The notes: generated from the sequence alone by a model not told the origin. A DNA stretch of 64,000 nucleotides from Actinostola sp. cb2023 (GCA_033675265.1 JAUJYZ010001569.1:372001-436000), one strand, 5' to 3'. Positions 50,501 through 62,199 are shown, numbered from the stretch's first letter. Program-made: numbers and translations.

Positions 50501-53500
50501 ATATTTCTTCCTACTTATCCTTTGCAGTGGACAAGATAAACATGAGGTAAGTACACATTGCGTAAATATACTGAAGTACATAAGCCATTTCAGGGGGGAA
50601 AGCGATATACAGTAGTAAATATATTTATGTCATGATGATATGAGTCCGATGAATTAACGCTAGGAAAATGATGTCATGTTTTCTATGTCCGCAGTAAAGT
50701 ACAACTCTATTCACAGGCAGCCCAACCATTGCGCGCGTCTATTTTTGATGGGTTTCCTGTGGTAGAGCGAGCGCGCGTGATACGTATTATATTGGGTTTC
50801 CTTTGTTGAGTGTGGTGTTGAGTAATGTATAATGTTGGGCTCCCTGTGTGCGGCCCGCGCGTCCCGCAGTACATGTGTGTATAGAGTCGTTTTCGTATGA
50901 GTGTGAAACCTACGGTACGGAGTTACGGTCACGGTACGGATTCGAACACATTGTATTCAACCAATCACAGCACGCGAATCATTTCTCAACCAATCAGAAT
51001 GCTTGGATACCGCACGATAATGGCACGAACCGTACCGTAACTACTTCCCACTCATACGAAAACGACTCTATTTCATTTCACTATGTACATTGCTGCGGGC
51101 GCTTCTTGCGGGACGCGCACAGGGATCCCAACATAGGACGTTACTCAGCACAAGGAGCCCGACATATACGTATTGCACGTATTATACGTATTATACGTAT
51201 TACACAGGAAACCCATAAAAAGACGCAGATATCATTTTATTTGATTATTTAGTAGTAGCCTCAAAAGGAATGGTTGGGCTGCCTGTGCTCTATTCAACTA
51301 AATGGCTTACCACTTTTATTGGAGAATCAGCGATCGCGATGACAATCGGCGTGATTTCCTCGTTTTCACTCGAACTCATCTGTCAAAAGAATAATGCAAT
51401 GTGAACCACATATATTTCAACAGTCTCTTTTGATGAACTTATCTGGTCAATAAACTGGCATTTTACCTCACTGGAATCATCAACTTGCTTCCCTACAGTT
51501 TTTTGAGGAAGCAGCGCACGTTTTCGTTTCTATTCGGGGGATAAAATAAGAATCAAGATCAGTCTCAGACATATTAGTGTAGTAAGCATTTGATGGTTCT
51601 TTACTTAAAAACCTTACCACTTTCACGGGCGAATCTGATATAAGGATAATATCCACACTGCCCTTCTCTACTCTCTCTTGCTTGATACTTGACTGGAAAC
51701 GAAACGACAACAAATGACATCATGGATCACTTGACCCGTGGGGAAAAAGACTTTTGTCGTTACATACCTTTTTATAAGCGGCTGCAGTTTTCTTTTTCTT
51801 TTTTGGTGGAGTACACTATATATTGGAAGTACAAAATATACGTTGAAATTCGAAATTCATATTTAAAACAGAGATATGGATGAGAAGAGATGACTAACGT
51901 GGAAATCATTGATTATAGATTATAGCGGCAGTCAGCTCCAGCGGGGGAGAGATCCGTGAAAACTAGTATGACGAGTGCTCTTAAATTCCACAAGGTTACG
52001 TTTCTTTAATGTTGAGTATACAAACGACGGTGAACCCGTCGAATTTCTATGAGCTCTGACTTGCTCTATCAGGTTACAAAAAATAGGTACGTCCTGTGAC
52101 GTAATTGGAATGTCAATAATTAACTAAGGCGCGTGCATGCCTTTACACTGCTTCCCTAAATGTGATTACATTTACATGTGCGATTATTATACTAAGGTGC
52201 TACAAAATTTCAAGTTACTGATTTAACTTGTTGGAACTCTTAAGATTGATCTACGAATCTATGAAATAATACTACGAAGTAAACTATGAAATAAACTCCA
52301 GATATAAAAGGTGATTACAATGGTTGAATACATGCAATAAAGTCTCTTGGTTTATCTAAAAATATATTTAGTCTTCTTCTTTGGCCAGGAGTAGGACTAA
52401 CTTGTGGATCGGTCTTTGGAAGAACTTCTTCTCGCCGTTCTTGCAGGTCTGTATTTCCACTTTGCGCACGGCTCCGTCTTTGCTTGGGAGGGTCTTTGTG
52501 ACAACTGCTAATGGCCATTGACTTCTAGGAGCTTCTTGGTTGTAGACGAGGACTACGTCGCCTGCTGCCATGTTTCTTTTAGGGTGCTGCCATTTCTGAC
52601 GCTTTTTTGTAGTTGGCTGCAATACTCTTTCTGCCAGCGTAGCCAGAATTGGTTGGCCAAGAATTGGACTCTTCGCCATCGCTTGCGGGAGTACAGGTCT
52701 GGTGGCTCAAAGTTGCCAGGTGGGGGGAGCACAATCTGAGTCTTGAGTGTTAACAGGTGGTTAGGTGTAATCGGTTCTCCAGCCAGTGGATCAGAAATGT
52801 CTTCTACTGTGAGTGGGCGGCAATTGATGATGCTTTCTGCTTCAGTCATCAGAGTACGTAGCGCTTCGTCGTCTAGTTGCTTGCAATGGTCTCGGAGTAG
52901 GGATGACAAGACGGCACGCGTAGTCCGTATTTGGCGTTCCCAAATGCCTCCCATGTGGGATGCCTGAGGGACGTTGAAATTGAAATGGATCAGATCGCAG
53001 TCTTGCGACGACAGGAACTGCTTTATTGGTTCTTTGTCAAGTTCTTTAAGAGCGTCTGTTAGCTCGTTTTTGGCGCCAATGAAGTTGGTCCCTTGATCTG
53101 ATCTCTCAGTTCCCTTACCTTGCCTCTACGTGCGATAAATCGCCTCAACCCGTTAATAAACGAGTCTGTCGTCATTGCGTTGAGTGTCTCTAGATGGATT
53201 GCACGTGAAGCTAGGCAGGTGAAAATGAGACCCCATCGTTTTAGTTCTTTTCTCCCTTCCTTTACGTAGAAGGGGCCAAACGCATCCATTCCTGTGTACG
53301 TGAATGGTGGCGATGGATTCACACGTTCAGCTGGTAGGTCGGCCATCTTTTGTACTTCGGTACGACTACGCAGTTTACGACATGTGATGCACTTGGCAAT
53401 GAGGTGTGAGATTTCGGAACGACCGTTGATGATGTGGTATCCAGCTTGCCTTATGGCGTTGTGCGTCATGCCGTAGCCTTGGTGGTGCTGCTTCCCTTGG

Positions 53501-56500
53501 TGGAACTCGCGCACGAGGAGTTCTGTGATGTGGCTGTGTTTTGGCATTATGATAGGATGCTTGATCTCATAGGGTGATGTGGAATACTGTAGTCGACCAC
53601 CAATTCTGAGGAATCCTTTCTCATCGACAAACGGGTCCAATTTGTGGATGTTGCTAATGTACTTGATCTTGAGATTTCGATGACGTGCCTTATGACGACT
53701 TTCGAATTTGTCTGTGTTGCCGTCGATGTTCTGCAATGTCTTGAGCTCGGCTTGAAAGTGGTGCTGTTGTGCAGACTTTAAGATCAGCGTTTCTGCTTGA
53801 ATCAACTCTTCTACTTGCGGAGGGCCTTGTTGGGGTCGCCAGTTGTATTGCTTATTTGGCCTCAACTTCTCTATCATTCGTTGTATGCGAACGATAGAGC
53901 GTTTAAGACGATTGAGAGAAGAACAATGGTGAAAGCGTTGAACTTCGAAGGTTTCTGGAAATACTTCTTTGCCTTTGCATTTGATGACTTCGGTAGCCGG
54001 AACAGATGTGGAGTCTTTTCTAAGCTCTTCGTCCGAGGAGTCTAGTGTAAAGTCCCGATGAGCGTGGAGTGGTAGCGGTTCTTGCTGCCACAAGAAGGTT
54101 GGACCGTCGAACCAACGGTTGCTTTCCATCAGCTCTTTTGTGGTCAGACCACGCGAAGCTTCGTCTGCTGGGTTGTTCTTTCCAGCAACATGATGCCACA
54201 TGTTTGGGGTGCTTCGATCTCTGATGTGTTGTACACGATTACCGACATATACATGGAAACGACGAGCATCATTGTTGATGTAACCCATCACGATTTCTGA
54301 ATCGGTGTAGTAAAGGCACTTGGTGTTTTCAACATCGAGCTCTCTCTTTAGCATGGAGGCCACGTTAACAGAGACTACTGCTGCCGTTAATTCTAGGCGC
54401 GGTATGGAGATGGCCCTCAGAGGTGCAACTCTGGATTTCGCCATGAGGAAGCTGACGTGGACCTCGTTCTTCTCATTCACTGAGCGCAGATAGGAGACTT
54501 GTCCGATGCCTGAGTCGCTTGCGTCTGAAAAACTATGGATTTCTGTGTGAACTGGAACTCCAAATCCTGGTGGCTTAACACAACGAGGGAATTTCAGGTT
54601 CTCAAGTAGAGGCAGTTGAGCTCGCCATTTCTCCCATCGTGACAAGATATCTTCAGGTACTGGGTCGTCCCAATCGGCATTATGTCGACAGAGGGTCTGG
54701 AGTATCTGCTTCCCTACCAGTATTATTGGCGACACCGCTCCTAAGGGGTCGTAGACTGAACTTATCGTGGACAGGATACCACGTCGGGTAAGGGGCTTGT
54801 CTCTCAGTTCGATGCGGAAGCCAAAGGTATCAGATTCTATGCACCAGTAAGTACCGAGTGACCTTTGAATGGGCATACTGTCTTTCCGGAGATCTAGATC
54901 TTTTAGGTCTTTAGAACGATCTTCGGTTGGCAGGGCTTCCAAGACTTCTCTCTTGTTGCTTGCGAATTTGTGTAGGCGCAGATTGTCGTCTGCACATGCG
55001 GCTTGCACGTCTTTGATCAGCTTAATGGCTTCTTCTACGGTTGGTACTGACTTTAGACCATCATCCACGTAGAAATCTTTTCGCATAAAATTCGATACTT
55101 CATCTCCGTATTCGAGCCTGTGAGTTTCGGCCGTTTGGTGCAGGCAGTAGTTTGCTACTCCTGGAGATGATGTCGCGCCGAACAGGTGCACGTTCATGCG
55201 ATATTCTAAGATAGGTTTGCTGAGGTCGTTATCCTGGAACCACAAGAATCTGAGGAAGTTTTTGCATTCGGGGTTAACATAGAAGCTGTGGAACATCTGC
55301 TCGATGTCACAGGTGAAAGCTACTTCTTCTTTACGGAAACGTGTTAGTACGCCAACCAGAGAGTTTAGCTGATCGGGTCCTTGTAATAAGTGCTTGTTCA
55401 AGGATTCGTCTTGGTAGACGGCACTGCAGTCGAACACTACCCTGATTTGATCTGGCTTCTTGGGGTGGTACACATTAAAATGAGGAAGATACCACACCTT
55501 ACCAGGGAGCGTGTTCAACTCATCAGTTGGTACTTGACTGGCATGGCCACGATCGAGCATTTTCTGTATGAAGCCTACGTAGTCAGACTTGAGTTTGTCG
55601 TTAGTCGCTAGCTTTCTCTTGAGAGACAACAGCCTTCTCAAACAGTGATTCTTGTTGTTTGGCAGAGTGACATCCTCGGTTTTAAACGGCAATGGGCACT
55701 CCCAGTTTCCTTCCTGATTCTTGTGTATACTGCCATCTAGTACCTTTCTGAAACGTATGTCTTCGATGGATTCAACTTGTTCGGTTCCCGGAATTTTACG
55801 GCTGTGGTGGAGTTCATTGTAGTCCAGTTCCATCATCTGACGAAGCTCTGCCGGACTTGTGGTGTCTTTCGAAGGAGTTGCGGTTACGAATGGAGAGGTT
55901 ACTGAGGTGTGCTCGATTGATGTTTCTTGTACGCTTGAGGTACAGTTCACGGAGGCTCGGCTGGTGATTGGGTCTTCTGTGGTATGGATCTTGTCTTTGC
56001 ATACACGACCGATTACAGTCCAACCAAATTTGTATTTTTCGGCCCATGGTTCGTCAGCTTTGCCAGTAATTACACCCATTGGCTGGAAGGCGGTTGGTAC
56101 ATTTCGACCAATCAGCATTCCAATCCCGATATCTGGTCGGTAACAAATCTTGTCGGCTATTTTTGATAGATGTGGCCATTGCTTGGCTAAGTCGTTACTG
56201 GCGATGTCTTGTTTTGAGGCAGGGATGCTCTCTCGTGTGTACGCATAAGGTACCTTGATCGGCATGTGCTCGTTGTTTACATCTTGGATGTGAAGACCAA
56301 ACACTTTCTTGGTGCGTATAGTATTACAACCGACGATAGTGTTTACTTGTAGATTGACCTCTTGGGTAGTTACTTGTAGCTTGTCTAAGAGCGAATCTGT
56401 AACGAAGACATCAGTTGATTGGTCGTCAAGCACTGCATAAGTCAAGATCTCCTTTGAAGGTTGAGATTGGTCTAAGAGTTTGACGAGCACTATTCTGGCG

Positions 56501-59500
56501 CACGACCTACCGGATTTCTCCCCGCCACAGACTTGTGTACAAGCTGTTGAAACTTGTGGGTTCTCCACATGTAGAGCTGTTGCATGTCCTTTGTGGCAGA
56601 TCTCACATTGTTTTATATCAGCGTCACAGTGTTCGGCTACATGTTTGTCTGATACAGCGCACTTGAAACACAGTTTGTTCTTTTTAAAGAATTCTCGGCG
56701 TTCTTCTAGTTTTAGCTCTCTAAATTTCATGCAATCATTTAGAGTGTGTGTTTTTGTCTTATGATAAGGACAGAACATCTTGACTCGAGGTGGCTGCTCG
56801 TCTCCCTTTTGACTTTCATATTCTGATTCTGGAGGTGTCGCTTTGGCGTTAGGGCTTGTCCTAGTTGCGAAAACTGTAGAACCTGGTCGACGTGTGCGCG
56901 AAGAACCAGAAAACGGAGAGGTTACAGAACTTGAGTTGTTGGAGCTGGTAGTAGGTTTGGCGTTGAACTGATGACGGATCTGAGGGATGTTCATTCGGTC
57001 AGCATGGAAGCTGACTTCATTTACGAAGTCTGCAAAGCTGGGGAATGCATCGCAGCCTTGCCGCTCTTGGAGCGTTTGAACCTTAGAGGACCACTTGTTT
57101 GCAAACCAGCCTGGAAGTTTCTCTACTAAAGCCTGTAGCTTTGTTGGGTACTCGAAGATCTTGAGGCTTTTCAGATGCGAGCTTGCTATTTCAACTTGTT
57201 CTAAGAAGTCGCTGAACTCTCTAATACCTTTTGCGTCATTGTTCATGATTTTTGGCCAATTATCTAATTTATTTTCAAATTCAGTTGCGACGATCGAGGG
57301 ACGGCCAAAACGCTGCTTTAATTTACTTCTAGCTTGTTTGTAGGCAATTTCAGGGGCGGCTCCGACCATGTACTGGAGTTGTTCCACGATAGCTTTTGCA
57401 TTACCACCTAAATGCTGGAACAGCAAGTATAGCTTTTGCTGAGGACTAATAGGTGCTGAGTCGATCAACGCGTCAAAGGCTATCTCCCATGTGAAGAACT
57501 TCGTACCCGTCTCTTCGCCCGTGAAGATGTCTGGCTTGAATGGAGGTAGGCGTTGTAATTGGGTTACCTTGGCCAGGGCTTCGGTGATCTGGTTTAGGCT
57601 ATCTGTGGGTGGAAATTGAGACAGCTGGGGAATGTGTGGGATGCCTGTGCTGTTGAGAGGCAATTTTTTCTGAATAGCTGGTGGGTTGCCTGTGCTGGCG
57701 GAAGGCAAATTTTGATGAATGGCTGGTGGATTGCCTGTGTACGGTATTGCGTGTGGACTGGGAGCGACTGAGTTCGGAATATCGGAGAAGTTTACATCAG
57801 GCTGCTGCATAAAACGATAGATTACGTTCTCTTTTCTCGCAAGGCAATTCACCTACTTCTTCCTTCAGTGCTTCTTCATAAACGGTTTTCTTCTGCCATT
57901 GTTGAATCAAGTTCCTGTTGCAGTTTTAGTTTGCTCAGGGCTTTTTCTTTATCCTTGATTTCGTCGTTGTATTTGATCTTTTGTTCTAGAGCAGCTCGCT
58001 TTGCTTTAACTTCTATTAAAGTGTCCTTTGACGATGAGCGCGAGCTGCCGGAAGTTCGGCTTGATCTACGGGAGCGATTAGACTTACGTGACGATGTTTC
58101 GGACGTGACGGATGTGGTTTCATCACTCTTCAAACGAGAAAGCTTTTCGAACGCCGCGTTTCTAGCTGTGTCTACTGAGATCTTAATTGTGTCCATAAGT
58201 TCCTCTATAATTTCGGCTTGATGCTTATTCTGAGCTAGTGTGAGCCAATCGCTGAATATTTTTTCGGCATTCTCCGCGAGCGCTAGACAGTTTTGAAGCT
58301 GTACGTCAATTTGACTTGGATCTCTTGCACTAACTAGGAATGCGTGGAATGTACATAACGCGTTGTTGAAAGCTTTGTTTGCGGTTCTGGCAGATTCTTC
58401 TTTCAAGGTTATTTGAAACTCGAAACCTTTGGCTGTCATTGACCTAGTGCGCGTGTTGGTTGTCTTATCCTCGAATGGATCTCTTGTCTGAGCGTTAGTA
58501 GGATCGCTAGGTGTATATGAACTTTCACTAAACCCAGTATCTGTTGTTTCGTTGCCTAGTTCGAAAGAATGTTTATCTTGGGTATTGTTCTCTTGAGTAC
58601 TCATATTTGTCAGTGTTTGTGATTGTCTTGTAGCTGGCTTCTAGGTAGTTCAGTTAAGAGTCACACAAAGTTTATTCATTTTATTGCACTAGTAAAGCAA
58701 CCAAATATAGAAGTAGTAGTAGATGTAGGATGATCAATTGGTGACTATACACGACCTGTACTTCTTCAGAGGAGATTCTTCTGTTATCAGCACGTGTCTT
58801 GAGGTCGAGTTCAATTTTCTTTAACAGTCGGTACGATTACCTTAACATAGATATAACAAAGAACGGACTTACTTGGTCTCACGCGGGTGACTTTTAGTTT
58901 GGAAGTAAGCGTGTGTTGTGTTTGCTTGACTGGTTCTTGGATTGGTTTGTAGTTCTTGGGGGCGTGTGTACTGTGTAGTCCAGCAGCGATCCAAGAGAAA
59001 CCAAAAGAATCCAGTACCAAAGAACGAGAAATTCGACTATAGCGGCAGTCAGCTCCAGCGGGGGAGAGATCCGTGAAAACTAGTATGACGAGTGCTCTTA
59101 AATTCCACAAGGTTACGTTTCTTTAATGTTGAGTATACAAACGACGGTGAACCCGTCGAATTTCTATGAGCTCTGACTTGCTCTATCAGGTTACAAAAAA
59201 TAGGTACGTCCTGTGACGTAATTGGAATGTCAATAATTAACTAAGGCGCGTGCATGCCTTTACATAGATGTTTACCTCATCAGATGAGGAAGAGGATCCA
59301 CGTTCCTGCTGTCGATCACTGCGGTATGGGAAGAATGTGGGCCGCATCAAAAAGTTGTCCTCGATATCAGAGACGGCTCTACAAAGATACGTTAAAACAT
59401 TAGCTGTCCTCCTTAAGAATAAATTCATCCAGAACACATCCGCCACTTGTGGCAAGGCTCCTATGATTAGCCACATGCATGTTGAAAGTGGCACATTCTG

Positions 59501-59804
59501 ATTGGCTGATCGATCCATAAAGGGTCGATACATAGATAAACCCGTACAGACAGTAGAAATAATATATAATATTCAATAAGCTACAATAAATCATTTGAAG
59601 TTCTGGCTTTAAATTGTGGAAAAACACATACCCAAAAGAATCCTCGTTATCCCATTGATAGAAGTCTAGTTCCTCTGCTGTAGGCCCAGTGACCGCTGGA
59701 ATGTCGTTCTCAGATTCATCGGAAGGCACGCAGTACACGGCTTCGAATTCGCAGGAAGCGGCAGCCTTTGGTTTTTCCTCGTCCGAACTTTCAATTGCAT
59801 TCAT
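47592..59804 (-). CDS. Multi-exon MULE-like transposase with SWIM zinc finger (frameshifted)
   Basis: Minus-strand exons: 59804-59632 (acidic N-terminus MNAIESSDEEKPK), 59378-59276, 51815-51768 (CTPPKKKKKTAAAYKK, nuclear-localisation-like), 51692-51618, 51529-51467 (starts KRKR), 51379-51311, 50236-50177, then a long exon 50142-47592. After one phase-2 junction all others are phase 0 and every exon length fits. The long exon has a DPTFSFGKYEVTPF motif (about 49190) and a FITDGELAL motif, typical of MULE-type DDE domains. A SWIM finger (CVCPAYKHDSVCKH, C-x-C...C-x-H) lies near the C-terminus at about 47940-47975. Three one-base shifts (about 49155, 49112 and 48430) break the long exon, so as assembled it is not functional. 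The BEL element occupies the intron after exon 2. Confidence 0.72.
50712..51287. mobile_element. Second CACAGGCAGCCC element, 576 bp, 7-bp duplication
   Basis: Same ends as 44926-46938. CTCTATT is on both sides (50705-50711 and 51288-51294). It sits in the transposase intron between the exons at 51311 and 50236 and itself contains a smaller MITE. Confidence 0.85.
50884..51068. mobile_element. TA-flanked MITE, copy 3, nested
   Basis: Ends GAGTCGTTTTCGTATGAGTG and complement, 185 bp, TA on each side. It interrupts the 576-bp palindromic element, giving three insertion levels here. Confidence 0.8.
51921..52147 (-). repeat. BEL 3' LTR
   Basis: 227 bp, begins TATAGCGGCAGTCAGCTCCA on the plus strand and ends CATGCCTTTACA; identical to the LTR at 59038. 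Confidence 0.95.
52368..57852 (-). CDS. BEL/Pao gag-pol polyprotein (frameshifted near the end)
   Basis: The main frame 57852-53059 carries, in order: a DUF1759-type gag region (about residues 100-200); zinc-knuckle-like cysteines (CFKCAVSDKHVAEHC); an aspartic protease region with VLDDQSTDVF (about 476); reverse transcriptase with YVDDG (about 927); Pao-type RNase H region; an integrase zinc domain (HQGYGMTHNAIRQAGYH...CITC, about 1457-1495); and the start of the integrase core (TGMDAFGPF). A two-base gain near 53100-53107 shifts the frame. The rest of the integrase (52954-52553, with MGGIWERQIR) and the C-terminal tail (to 52368) continue in other frames, with a one-base loss at an A/T run at 52603-52608. 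Domain content is typical of BEL/Pao. Confidence 0.9.
57876..58604 (-). CDS. BEL gag N-terminal reading frame
   Basis: 242 codons from MSTQENNTQDKHSFELGNET, mostly helical and charged with a Ser/Arg-rich segment (SSRKSNRSRRSSRTSGSSRS), as found before DUF1759 in BEL elements. It ends just before the gag-pol frame. The 24-base gap is bridged by the third frame, and the two apparent shifts fall in four-base A runs (57886-57889 and 57832-57835), so it is probably one polyprotein with that frame. Confidence 0.75.
   Translation of the reverse strand: MSTQENNTQDKHSFELGNETTDTGFSESSYTPSDPTNAQTRDPFEDKTTNTRTRSMTAKGFEFQITLKEESARTANKAFNNALCTFHAFLVSARDPSQIDVQLQNCLALAENAEKIFSDWLTLAQNKHQAEIIEELMDTIKISVDTARNAAFEKLSRLKSDETTSVTSETSSRKSNRSRRSSRTSGSSRSSSKDTLIEVKAKRAALEQKIKYNDEIKDKEKALSKLKLQQELDSTMAEENRL
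59038..59264 (-). repeat. BEL 5' LTR
   Basis: 227 bp, identical to the LTR at 51921. It carries the promoter of the element by position; the flank after it is TAGAT. Confidence 0.95.
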
Positions 59805-59867
59805 ATGAAAAATTACAATAGTTCACACACTTAAATACCTAGCTAATATTTTGATAATAATAATAAT

Positions 59868-59993
59868 AATATTTAAATTAAGCTAAGTGTAGTGGCTTCA
59901 TCTGCATTAATTTTGTTTAATGAACCAAGCTTTCGGCTATCGCGAATGATGAACATGAAATTCGAAGCCACTACAACTGAATTAATTTAAATA
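59868..59993. mobile_element. Short MITE upstream of the transposase gene
   Basis: ATTTAAATTAAGCTAAGTGT plus AGTGGCTTC at the left is mirrored by GAAGCCACTACAACTGAATT plus AATTTAAAT at the right. It is about 126 bp and begins about 60 bp before the transposase start codon, so it lies in the presumed promoter. Confidence 0.65.
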
Positions 59994-60280
59994 GATGCCT
60001 GCATACAAGGAAATCCTTAAAATACTATTGTTATTATTGTTATTATTAATTTTTTATTATTATTATAAGTGGTTTTGGGAATATTTTTTTTTGTTTATAT
60101 GTAGATGGAGGGGTGGAGGGGTGGAGGCTTATAAGCGGAAGGGCTATAGCGTAAGCGGTGGGGGAGGGGGTGGGGGGTTAAAACAACAATGACTTATCAA
60201 CAACAACAAAATACTAAATCAGGATCCAGCAGAAACCACAAAAAATCTTTCAAATCTGGGCGATAGGATTATAATAGGAC

Positions 60281-60300
60281 AGGAGCCCATATGGGCTCCT
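60281..60300. repeat. Perfect short palindrome
   Basis: AGGAGCCCATATGGGCTCCT is self-complementary, with one more paired base on each side. Imperfect ATAGGATTAT(A/T)ATAGGA repeats flank it. It could be a protein-binding site or the centre of a small foldback. Confidence 0.8.
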
Positions 60301-60663
60301 GAATAGGATTATTATAGGAAATGGCACTGAGACTGACCCCTTCAGACTCTCCAATTTGCGACCGTGTGGGCGTGCCTTTCGGGGTTAATATTTTTTTCCG
60401 GCAGTAAATACTTACGACTCCTCATAATTTTTCTTTAAACTTCGCCAAGCTTCACTGTCTTCTACGACCTCCGCATATGAAGGTTTCCTGGCGACAAATA
60501 AAATTTTCCACATAACGTTCCTTAATAATGAAGTACTCAGGCTAGTCCATTGAAAATATTTTGATAGTCCTATGGCTATGGACGATGTCAGTTCGAACGT
60601 GTTGACGAAGCATTTTTCCTATAGAAACTCTGTTGGCGCTCGGTTACGATAAGTAGCCAATTA

Positions 60664-60863
60664 CTAGAGTGCAAACACTAAAACCGTGAAACAGTATTGG
60701 GAATTGTCACCCCCCCCCCCCCCCCCACACACCAACATTACTAATGGTCCACCCCTTAGTGTTAAATAGCACCAATGGAACAATAGAAAACAAAAGACAT
60801 TGCACTATTTAGTGCTAATTAAAGTTAGCACTGTTTCATGGTTTTAGTGTTTGCACTCTATTA
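60664..60863. mobile_element. Single-copy MITE, founder type of the 97-bp satellite
   Basis: Starts TAGAGTGCAAACACTAAAAC and ends with the complement (GTTTTAGTGTTTGCACTCTA). The body shares AACAATAGAAAACAAAAGAC with the satellite at 14087. It is interrupted by a poly-C run near 60710-60726. Confidence 0.85.
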
Positions 60864-61649
60864 TTATTGCGGCCAACATTTTATATATTCGATTCGATGC
60901 TTCGAAACTTGAAAGAAGGAGGGTTTAATTTAATTAAATTTTACTCATAACAAGTAAAGACGCGAAGGCTATCCAATGTTAATTTCGCGCCAAGCTGGTA
61001 CGTTTATGGTGCGACGGTATAAGCGCTGTTTAGTTGTAGCTGCCTGAACGTTGGACTAATTTCGCTCGCAGAAATAACATTCTTAATTTACTTGTTAGCT
61101 CTTAAAAGACGGGGTACGGTTGGAGAGTCAGGTACTTTCATGGCCTATTGATTTAACATTTTCAAGTTGAACTGATTTTCCTATATAGCTCGCTAGACAT
61201 AAGCTTAAGTTTATATTCATTGCCATCTTCCAGAGTGAGTTCGTGTCTGAGAAAACATCTTTCGAATTCCGTACGGAAGGAAATGCTCGCCCACTTTTAT
61301 TACCAAATAAGCTCTAAACATGGGAAATGCACTATGCAGAATAATATCCTACTCACCATTCCATGATATAATGTGATAAAGGTCGCTTGCCGAAGAAGAT
61401 CAGAAGGAGATCGCTCTACTGGTCATGTAAGTATTATAAACCATGTGCTCCAGGTTCGAAGGATTGGGATACCTGTGCAAAAATGCACAGGGACTGGACA
61501 CCACACAAACCCCACACAGAAATACAATAACTCTTGTTCCAACCTTAGTTTATTTCATTCTTGAATAACATAATTTACAGCTTTAATCCATTTTCTTGAT
61601 GTTTTGAACCTCATATGGTGCTTTTTATTTTAAAATATGTGTAAAGCAT

Positions 61650-62199
61650 TATGGGTTTCCTGTGGTGGGGCATAATTGTGTTTGGGTTTCCTGTGTCGAA
61701 GATGGCGGCTGCTTTGTCGCTGAATCGGTAAAAAACAACTTATCTCTTGGCCAATTGATTTGAAAAACTGCAACTGGAAAACCACTGGACACGTGAATTT
61801 TACTCCTCAAAGTAAGAAGCTGTTATTCTGGGGTGGTTTTATTCATGGTAAGCCTAAAAGACAGGATATTTTAAGTCATTTTCGGCATATCGAGCCGGGA
61901 ATCACTGGATTTCTGCTCTAATCACTGAATCAGAGAAAAATAGTAATTGAATTTTGAAGATGAACGTGGTGCGAACACAGCCTTTCCTCACCCAATATTA
62001 AAGTACAGGACATTGGATTTGCCTGATTTGGACATTTTATAATTTCTTAGGGTCTTAGGGTCTTAGGGTCTTAGGGTCTTAGGGTCTTAGGGTCTTAGGG
62101 TCTTAGGGTCTTAGGGTCTTAGGGTCTTAGGGTCTTAGGGTCTTAGGGTCTTAGGGTCTTAGGGTCTTAGTTTTGGGGGTCTTAGTTTTCCGAACACCC
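61650..62199. repeat. Right terminal inverted arm of the large transposon
   Basis: Reverse complement of the left arm, uninterrupted, including the ATTCAGC empty site near 61719. Confidence 0.85.
62047..62171. repeat. (TTAGGGTC)n array in the right transposon arm
   Basis: About 15 copies of the octamer, roughly twice the number in the left arm; the copy-number difference accounts for the difference in arm length. Confidence 0.95.

Larger units (their letters stand above)
51921..59264 (-). mobile_element. BEL/Pao LTR retrotransposon, complete structure
   Basis: Two LTRs of 227 bp (51921-52147 and 59038-59264) appear identical base for base. On the coding (minus) strand they start TGTAAAGGCATGC. 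A 5-bp TAGAT duplication flanks the element. A purine-rich AGGGAAGCAG precedes the 3' LTR (minus). The internal region encodes gag-pol. Identical LTRs mean a very recent insertion. It lies in an intron of the transposase gene, 12 bases past a splice donor. Confidence 0.95.
60000..61649. other. Subterminal region of the large transposon
   Basis: No supported exon. Contains (TTA)n near 60022-60062, a G-rich stretch near 60140-60180, the 60281 palindrome and a MITE. The presumed promoter side of the transposase gene. Confidence 0.4.
44507..62199 (-). mobile_element. Large DNA transposon, about 17.7 kb, with long terminal inverted repeats
   Basis: Left end GGGTGTTCGGAAAACTAAGA and right end TCTTAGTTTTCCGAACACCC are complements. 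The left arm is 44507-47014 after removing a nested 2-kb element (about 488 bp of arm); the right arm is 61650-62199 (550 bp). Apart from octamer copy number the arms are almost the same. Inside lies one multi-exon transposase gene on the minus strand plus later insertions. Long inverted arms and a MULE-like transposase suggest a Mutator-like element, but the target duplication cannot be read because both flanks are microsatellite. Confidence 0.75.

Noticed and set aside
47505..50550. Plus-strand frames opposite the transposase
   Set aside because: They are shadows of the minus-strand coding exons and show no domains.
62047..62171. Interstitial telomere from a chromosome fusion
   Set aside because: The unit is an octamer (TTAGGGTC), it occurs in both arms of a transposon in mirror orientation, and no subtelomere is seen.
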